A program made the position numbers and the translations under genes. From assembly GCA_030035585.1 (NCBI GenBank), contig CM057476.1:23730501-23794500 (forward strand): a stretch of DNA of 64,000 nucleotides, given 5' to 3'. Of this stretch, positions 56,846 to 64,000 are shown piece by piece. The notes under the pieces were generated by a model. It saw nothing but the letters and a program-made list of their open reading frames with translations. It did not search any database and was not told the DNA's origin. Source of the stretch: Dugong dugon (taxonomy: Eukaryota; Chordata; Mammalia; Sirenia; Dugongidae). Numbering within the stretch: the first letter of the stretch is position 1; every line of letters begins with the position of its first letter.

Positions 56846-59800
56846 ATGACAGCAACAAACTCATATCTATCAATAATTACACGGAATGTAAATGGACTCA
56901 ATGCACCCATAAAGAGACAGAGAGTGACAGAATGGATAAGAAAACAGGATCCATCAATATGCTGTCTACAAGAGACACACCTTAGAAACAAAGATGTGAC
57001 TTTATTAAAAGTCAAAGGTTGGAAAAAAATATATCAAGCTAACAACTACCAAAAAAGAGCAGGAGTGGCAATTCTAATCTCAGATAAAATAGACTTTAAA
57101 AAAAATCCACCATAAAAGACAAAGAAGGACACTACATAAGGATTAAGGGGACGATCCATCATGAAGACATAACCATAATAAACATCTACGCACCCAATGG
57201 CAGGGCTCCAAAATACATAAAACAAACTCTAACAACACTGAAAGAGAAATTGACAGTTCCACAATAATAGCAGGAGACTTCAACACATCACTCTCAGTAA
57301 AGGACAGAACAGCTAAGAAGAAACTCAGCAAAGATACAGAAGACCTAAAGGACACAATCAGCCACCTTGACCTCATAGACATACATAGAACACTCCATCC
57401 AACCACTGCAAAGTACACATTCTTTTCCAATGCACATGGAACATTCTCATCATCAACAATATCCAAAATGTAGAGATAATTTAAAGTATCTTCTCTGACC
57501 ACAGTGCCATCAAGGTAGAAATTAACAACAGAAAGAACAAGGAAAAAAAAATTACACGGAAACTGAATAATACTCTGCTTACACATCACTGGGTAATAGA
57601 AGAAATCAGAGATGGAATAAAAAAATTCCTAGAATCAAATGAGAAGGAAAACACATCATACCAAAACTTTTGGGGCACAGCAAAGGCAGTCCTCAGAGGG
57701 CAATTTATAGCAATAGATGCACACATCAAAAAAGAAGAAAGGGACAAAATCAAAACATTAACTACACAACTCAAACAAATAGAAAGAGAACAGCAAAAAA
57801 AGCCCACAGCCACTGGAAGAAAGGAAATAGTAAAGATCAGAGCAGAAATAAATGAAATACAGAACAGAAGAACAATAGAAAGAATCAACAAAACCAAAAG
57901 TTGATTTTTTGAAAGAATCAACAAAATCGACAAACCACTGGCCAGACTGACAAAAGAAAAACAGGAGAGGACACAAATAACCCAAATAAGAAATGAAATG
58001 GGGGACATGACAACAGGTCCAACTGAAAAAAAAAAAAAAAAAAAAAAGGATTATAACAGAATGCTATGAAAAACCATACTCCAACAAATTTGAAAACCTA
58101 GAGGAAATGGATAAATTTCTAGAAACACACTACCGACCCAAACTACAACAAACTGATCTTGAAAATCTGAACAGACCCATAACAAGAGAAGAGACTGAAA
58201 AGGTAATAAAAAAACTCCCAACCATAAAAAGCCCTGGCCCAGATGGCTTCACCGGAGAATTCTACAAAACATTTACAGAAGAGCTTGTACCAGTACTACT
58301 CAAGCTATTTCAGAGCATAGAAAAGGATGCAACACTTCCAAATTCATTCTATGAAGCCAGCATAACACTGATACCAAAACCGGGCAAAGACATCACAAAA
58401 AAAGAATATTACGGACCGATATCTCTCATGAATATAGATGCAAAAATTCTCAACAAAATTCTAGCGAATAGAATTCAGCATCATATCAAAAAATAATACA
58501 CCACGACCAAGTAGGATTCATACCAGGTATGCAAGGATGGTTCAACATTAGAAAATCAATCAACGTAATCCACCACATAAATAAAAGGAAAGAAAAGAAT
58601 CACATGATCATCTCAATTGACGCAGAAAAAGCATTTGACAAAGTCCAACACCCATTCCTGATAAAAACTCTCAATAAAATAGGTATAGAAGGGAAATTTC
58701 TCAACATAATAAAGGGCATCTATGCAAAACCAATGGCAAACATCATTCTTAATGGAGAGAGGCTGAAAACATTCCCCTTGAAAACAGGAACAAGACAAGG
58801 ATGCCCTTTATCTCCACTCCTATTTAACACTGTGCAGAAAGTTCTAGCTAGAGCAATAAGGCAAGAAAAAGAAATAAAGGGCATCCAAATTGGTAATGAA
58901 GAAGTTAAACTCTCCCTGTTTGCAGATGATATGATACTATACATAGAAAACCCTAACGACTCCATGAGAAGTCTACTGAACTTATAGAAAGATTCAGCAG
59001 AGTAGCAGGATACAAGATAAACATACAAAAATCAGTTGAATTCCTATACACCAATAAGGAGAACGATGAAAAGGAAATCAGGAAAACAATACCATTTATA
59101 ATAGCCCCTAAAAAGATAAAATACTTAGGAATAAATCTGACCAGGGATGTAAAAGACCTATACAAAGAAAACTACAAAACACTACTGCAAGAAACCCAAA
59201 GGGATCTACATAAATGGAAAAACATACCATGCTCATGGATAGGTAGACTCAACATTGTAAAAATGACAATTCTAGCCAAAGCAGTTTACACATACAACAC
59301 AATCCCAATCCAAATACCAACAACATTCTTCAAAGAGATGGAAAAACTAATCATTAACTTTATATGGAAAGGGAAGAAGCCCTGAATAAGTAAAGCACTA
59401 CTGAAGAAGAAGAATAAAGTTGGAGAACTCACACTACCTGACTTCAGAACCTACTATACAGCTAATGTAGTCAAAACAGCCTGGTACTGGTACAACGACA
59501 GATACATTGACCAGTGGAACAGAATTGAGAACCCAGATGTAAATCCATTCACCTACGGTCACCTGATCTTCGACAAGGGCCCAAAGTCCATCAAATGGGG
59601 AAAAGACAGTCTTTTTAACAAATGGTGCTGGCAAAACTGGATATCCATCTGCAAAAAAATGAAACAGGACCCATACCTCATGCCGTATGCAAAACTACTT
59701 CAAAATGGATCAAAGACCTGAATATAAAGCCTAAAACTATAAAGTTCATAGAAGAAAAAATAGGACCAACACTACAGGCCTTAATACACAGTATTAACAG

Positions 59801-60645
59801 CATACAAACCATAACCATCAATGCACAAACCCCAAAAGATAAGCTAGATAACTGGGATCTTCCAAAAATCAAACACCTATGCTCTTCAAAAGACTTCACC
59901 AAAAGAGTAAAAAGAGAACCTACAGACTGGGAAAAAATTTTTGGACAGTACAGGTCAGACAGAGGTCTAATCTCCATAATCTACAAGAAAATCCAACACC
60001 TCTACAACAAAAAGACAAATAATCCTATTAAAAAATGGGCAAAGGAAATGAACAGACACTTCACCAAAGATGACATTCAAATGGCCAACAGACACATGAG
60101 GAAATGCTCGCAATCACTAGCCATTAGAGAAATGCAAATTAAAACCACAATGAGATACCATCTCACCACGACATTACTGGCACGAATCAAAAACACTGGA
60201 AATAACAAATGTTGGAGGAGCTTCGGGGAGATTGGAACTCTTATGCACTGCTGGTGGGAATGCAAAATGATACAACCATTTTGGAAAATGATATGGCGCT
60301 TCCTCAGAAAGCTAGAAATAGACATACCATTCGATCCAGCAATCCCATTCCTAGGAATATATCCTAGAGAAATAAGAGTCGTCACTTGAATAGACATATG
60401 CACACCTATGTTCATGGCAGCATTGTTCACAATAGCAAAACGATGGAAACAACCTAGATGCCCATCAACAGATGAATGGATAAACAAACTATGGTACAGA
60501 CACACAATGGAGTACTATGCAACGAGAGAGAACAACGATGAATCTGTGAAGCATCTCATAACATGGATGAAACTGGAGGACATTATGTTGAGTGAAATAA
60601 GTCAATCACAAAAGGACAAATATTGTATGAGACCTCTATTGTAAA
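56846..60645 (+). pseudogene. L1 ORF2 remnant (endonuclease and reverse transcriptase)
   Basis: Homolog of L1 ORF2p, which nicks genomic DNA and copies RNA in place. Endonuclease motifs: NVNGLN and QETH (56885-56980), AGDFNTS (about 57270) and SDHSAIK (about 57496). Reverse transcriptase: [15 protein letters not shown] (58220-58270), [11 protein letters not shown] (about 58615), [14 protein letters not shown] (about 58790) and the catalytic FADD (about 58919). A C-terminal zinc-knuckle-like region follows (60210-60260) in which the expected second Cys is Phe ([18 protein letters not shown]). Stops or frameshifts occur near 57113, 57180-57250, 57470, 58494, 58985, about 59690 and 60388. The longest undamaged block is 255 codons at 59622-60389. 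Confidence 0.88.
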
Positions 60646-61814
60646 AACCCATGAAAAAGTTCACACACAAAATGTAACCATCTTTGTTGGTTACCAGGGA
60701 TGGGAAGGGTGGTGGGGGGAATACTAAATAGGCAATAGATAAGTGGTATCTTGGATGAAGGGTGAAACAGTAACCAATACAGGGGAAACCAGCCACAACT
60801 TATACAAGGAAAGGTCATGGAAGCTCCATAGACACATCCAAACTCCCTGAGGGACTGAATTGCTCAGTGGAGAGTTGTGGGGACCATGGTTTCGGGCAAC
60901 ACCTAGCTCAACTGGCATAACACAGTTTATAAAGACAATGTTCTACATTCTACCTTGGTGAGTAGCGTCTGGAGTCTTAAAAGCCTGTGAGCGGCCATCT
61001 AAGACACTCCACTGGTCTCATCCCTTTGGGAGCAAGGGAGAATGAAGAGAACAGGATACAAGGAAAAGATCAGTCAGAAGGACTAATGGACCACAGCTAC
61101 CAAGGCCTCCACCGGACTGAGTCCAGTACAGCTAGACGGTGCCTGGCTACCACCACTGACTGCTCTGACCAGAATCACAACAGAGAGTTCTGGACAGAGC
61201 TGGAGAAGGATGTAGAACAAAATTCTAACTCACAAAAAGGAAGACCAGATTTACTGGCCTAAAGGAGACTGGAGAAACCCCGAGAGTATGGCCCCCAGAC
61301 ACCCTTTTAGCTCAGTGGTGAAGTCATCTCTGAGGTTCACCGTTCAGCCTGGGAGTGGACAGCCCCATAAAACCAAATGGTTCTAATGAGGTACAGCAGT
61401 CCAGGGACAAGGGCCAGAAGGCAGAAGAGGACAAGAAAGCTGGTGATAGGGAACCCAAGGTTGAGTAAGGATAGTGTTGATATGTTGTGAGGTTGTTAAC
61501 CATTGTCATAGGGCAACATGTGTACTAACTGTTAAATGAGAAACTATTTTGTCCTGTAAGCCTTCATCTAAAGTGAGAATAGCAGCACAATTGGAAGAGT
61601 GTAGCTGATGTCACTGAACTGTGCATGTAGAAATTTTTGAAATGGTGTATCTTTGGCTATGTGTATTTTCAACAACAAAAAAAAAGGTCGAGAAGGGAGA
61701 GGGTTGACATGTTGTGGGGTTGTTAACCAATGTCATAAAACAATATGTGTACTACTGTTTCATGAGAAACTATTTGTTCTGTAAGCCTTCACCTGAAGTA
61801 CAATTAAAAAAAAA

Positions 61815-62254
61815 TTATTGATATAGTTCACCAATACTAATTATCATAATACTGTAGCTAAAACACCAGAAAATTTGATAAAATCAGCAACTACAATAGC
61901 ACTAAAGCAACAAAAACAACAGCACACGCTTGTGGCGCGTGCAGATGAAATCACGTGATTCAAAGCGTCACTGTAATTGGTTAATAACGACAGTGCTGAC
62001 CCGAGCGCATTAAAAGGTTCAAAAGTAAATTAGCATAGGGTTTTAGCCTTGTAGGTATACTGATACACGTAAGCTGGGCTTATGAAAAATGTTTTTGTTG
62101 TTATAGCTAACTACGGGTATATTTTTATTGAAAAAATTTTTTTGTGATCAAACACTGCACAAAAATTTTATAAACAGTCATTTTTGTGTCACCCCCTCTG
62201 ACTGTGTCACCCAGTGTGCTCTGCACCCTCCGCATCCCTTTACTGATGCCACTA
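61815..62254 (+). mobile_element. hAT-like DNA transposon, right half
   Basis: From the L1 target duplication onward it aligns by eye with 8150-8540 (shared aaacaccagaaaatttga, taaattagcatag and cactgcacaaaaatttta). It ends ctgatgccacta, the complement of the left terminus with a mutated final base. Copy 2 (about 770 bp without L1) is longer inside than the 446-bp copy at 8095. Confidence 0.65.
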
Positions 62255-62261
62255 CCAGACC

Positions 62262-62465
62262 CTCTCTCTCTTTCTGCATGACTCTTATTCATAGCTCTTA
62301 TCAATATCTGATTTGTTCATTTTGTTTCTTGTCTTTCTCCTCCCATTTAGAACATAAGCCACAAGAGGGCAGGGATTTTGTTTGATTCACTGTATAGTCC
62401 AGTGGCAAGAACAGTGCCTGGCACTATGGAAGCACTTGATTATCTTTTGAACTCATGAACGAATG
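62262..62465 (+). repeat. L2 LINE 3' end relic
   Basis: Shows the L2-like 3' block: agagggcagggattttgt, then agaacagtgcctggcac and gaacgaatgg at the end. Lies in the KREMEN1 intron. Confidence 0.6.
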
Positions 62466-62815
62466 GAGCTCTTGCAGATGCCAGTGAACGTAGGGTGCTA
62501 TGACTTGGAACTCTAGAAAGATAATCTCAAACCAAGGAAACACCGGATTAGCTGATGAATTGCAGTGTACACAATGTACAAAAGGCACATGCTGGATCTC
62601 TGGAGGTGAGTACTCTCTCCTAAGGACTAAGGAATCAAGCTACTGAGAAGATTTCCTTCAAAGACAAAGACAAACTACAGGTCAGGGGCCAGTACCTCCA
62701 ACCTCTCTCTGAATGAGAAACACCCAAGAGCACTTCTGTTTCTATAACTGCCAAGAGTGCTACCTCCAAGCTCTGAGGCTTCCACCCTGTATTGATGGTG
62801 CCCGAGAATTGCTAC

Positions 62816-62974
62816 CTGGGACGGTCTGAGGTGGATGGCTGGGGCTGGTGGTGATGACAAAGAGGACTTTGGAGGACCGGGCAGCACTGACACTGAGGTT
62901 GGCCTGCTCAGTGATCACCTCGGCCGGTGTCTGGTTGATGGTGGGCCTCTCCTGTGGCTCTTCTTCCTTGATGG
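62816..62974 (-). CDS. KREMEN1: KREMEN1 juxtamembrane stalk exon
   Basis: A 159-nt exon, entered and left in phase 1, encoding the extracellular linker between CUB domain and membrane. The translation starts AIKEEEPQERPTINQT and includes EVITEQANLSVSAARSSKV and TTSPSHPPQTVPG. NQT and NLS are potential N-glycosylation sites, and the Pro/Ser/Thr-rich end is typical of a stalk. The acceptor reads CTTCCAG|CCATC and the donor CCCAG|GTAGCA. A second donor with the identical GTAGCA hexamer lies 52 nt further downstream (exon end 62764). From memory, human transcripts can use a longer form here that adds 17 residues in frame; the longer form in this sequence is 52 nt and would shift frame (see findings). 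The short form restores a perfect join to the membrane exon, so it is the form annotated. Confidence 0.93.
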
Positions 62975-63760
62975 CTGGAAGATCAAGAAGAATTAAACAG
63001 ACCCCAAAAGCAGAACTTGTCAGGCTCTGGCTCTGAAGGAGCTGTCAACTTCAAATTATTTAACTGGTCTCTTTGTAGATATCTGAACATACTTTATAAG
63101 TGTCTTGCACCTTTGTAGCTATAGCCCCTCTACCTGGAAGGCCTTCTTCCTTCCTAGCTATTGACCCATATCCTGCTGTTCTTCAAGCGCATCCCACTCC
63201 TGGGAACACCACACATGAACTCTATTCAAGGCCTTGCTATTGCTACCCAAGACAACACACACTAGGTCTTAGACACCTTCTTCTGGGCTTCTTGTGTGTT
63301 GGCAAAGAGACATGCCCACACATGCGTTCACACTAGAGGGGCCGAGAGTGTGCTCCACCTCAGGTGGGTTTGAAAAAAGACTGGAAATTGATCTTTCAGG
63401 ATTGGCTGGAATGTTTAGAGGCAGCAGGATGATCCAAATGACCTCTTTAGATCCTTCCAACTCTACCAATCCCAGCTCTTTCTTTAAGTAACTTTTTTAT
63501 CCCCTCCCCCCTGCAAGAAAGTTGTTATTAGAAACACTAAAACAGCAAAATTTACAGGTTCCAACTCTTTTCTCTATCATGAAACATAAACAAGTTACGA
63601 GATGGGAGGTGGGAAAGTCCACAGGTCGAATTAGTAGATCCTGACTCACAGTCCTTCCAACGAGAACTGCCTGAGGCTCCTAAATCATGATGGATGGAAG
63701 AGAATTCTGAGTCACACAGACCCTGAAGGGTTGGTCCCCAAGGAGGCAAGGTGATCTTAC
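62975..63760 (-). other. KREMEN1 intron between CUB and stalk exons
   Basis: A 786-bp intron bounded by GTAAG and CTTCCAG. 63090-63240 resembles an old L2 segment; the rest shows nothing recognisable. Confidence 0.85.
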
Positions 63761-64000
63761 CTTGGTATAGGACAGCAAATCCCTGGGCCTGATTGATACG
63801 ATCAGAGAAGAAATACAAAATGACGAAATCCAGAGAGACATTAAAGGACAAAGGAGGGTGGTTCCTTCCATTGAAGCGGACCAGGACCCGGTGGGTATAG
63901 CCGTCCAGCAGCTCCACCATGTCTGCAGAATCCCTGATGTCAAATAAGGTGAAGTTGAAGTGGATGTGGGAGGCGCCTGGGACGCGAATGGTCCAGTAGC
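63761..64000 (-). CDS. KREMEN1: KREMEN1 CUB-domain exon (partial, runs off window)
   Basis: This exon encodes 79 complete codons of a CUB domain, from YWTIRVPGASHIHFNF to AQGFAVLYQ, read right to left. I recognise it as kremen-1, the type I membrane co-receptor that binds Dickkopf proteins and LRP5/6 and so dampens Wnt/beta-catenin signalling at the cell surface; the family order is signal peptide, kringle, WSC, CUB, stalk, one membrane span, short tail. Only the C-terminal part of the CUB domain is in the window and the 5' splice acceptor lies beyond 64000. The donor reads CCAAG|GTAAG, with GT at 63759-63760, leaving phase 1 (the lone G completes an Ala codon with the next exon). The reading frame is open throughout with no damage. 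The product name rests on recognising the protein and on the way all four exons join in phase; a database alignment was not possible. Confidence 0.93.

Larger units (their letters stand above)
53739..61814 (+). mobile_element. Full-length, inactive L1 LINE, antisense to KREMEN1
   Basis: An 8.1 kb L1 flanked by ttattgat at 53731-53738 and 61815-61822 as target duplication, ending in an A run at 61806-61814. The layout is 5' UTR 53739 to about 55400, ORF1 region about 55440-56420, ORF2 region 56846-60645, 3' UTR to 61814. Both ORFs carry several stops and frameshifts, so the copy cannot move itself. Its 3' UTR has a duplicated tail (61426-61575 resembles 61687-61803). It lies within the hAT-like element, so it is younger than that element. 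Confidence 0.85.
52792..62815 (-). other. KREMEN1 10 kb intron upstream of the membrane exon
   Basis: Intron from GTAGCA to TTGCACTTGCAG. It contains a MIR relic, a hAT-like transposon split by an 8.1 kb L1, and an L2 3' end. Without the L1 the intron would be about 1.9 kb. Confidence 0.85.

Noticed and set aside
62816-64000. SEZ6-family or CSMD gene instead of KREMEN1
   Set aside because: The CUB domain alone could suggest these, but the stalk, the membrane span and the tail ending NPLVSD fit kremen-1, and only one CUB with no sushi repeats is followed by the membrane exon.
1-64000. CRISPR array, operon, phage or bacterial mobile island
   Set aside because: Introns, L1/RTE/SINE content, MIR relics and poly(A) signals are vertebrate; direct repeats present are SINE tails and target duplications, not regularly spaced arrays.

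Overview
This 64 kb window is mammalian nuclear DNA, almost certainly from an afrotherian and most likely an elephant. The evidence is the repeat content: dozens of AfroSINE copies (tRNA-like head, tail reading like 'atgagtcggaatcgactc'), long RTE-clade LINE copies whose 3' ends match the SINE tails, and afrotherian-type L1 3' ends. The sequence alone does not separate elephant from hyrax or manatee.

One real protein-coding gene is visible. The right-hand 17 kb holds the 3' part of KREMEN1 on the minus strand, read from window end toward the left. It comprises a partial CUB-domain exon (63761-64000), a juxtamembrane stalk exon (62816-62974), a transmembrane exon (52707-52791), a terminal exon encoding the cytoplasmic tail (50719-50886) and a long 3' UTR ending near 46.8 kb. 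Exon phases join perfectly (phase 1, phase 1, phase 2). Kringle, WSC and signal-peptide exons lie beyond 64000. The 10 kb intron before the transmembrane exon carries a full-length but dead L1, inserted antisense to the gene into a hAT-like DNA transposon.

The left-hand 46.8 kb is intergenic DNA downstream of KREMEN1. In other mammals the next gene is EMID1; no EMID1 exon, CpG island or other credible gene was recognised here. The region is a layered deposit of transposable elements: two nearly complete antisense RTE copies (19.4-22.6 and 31.5-34.6 kb), several RTE 3' fragments, L1 fragments of several ages, solo LTRs (including an MLT1-like one), a hAT element with terminal inverted repeats and a target duplication, two tRNA-headed SINE families, MIR/L2 relics, and GT-rich simple repeats. 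Many are nested, which lets insertion order be read.

No undescribed biological system (operon, CRISPR array, defence locus) is present. The observations most worth checking are a KREMEN1 alternative splice donor that appears to break frame, a tiny poly(A)-tailed retroinsertion carrying two AATAAA signals inside the KREMEN1 3' UTR, a tRNA-Gly-headed SINE assembled from both ends of the RTE element, and two SINEs that entered the same site one after the other.
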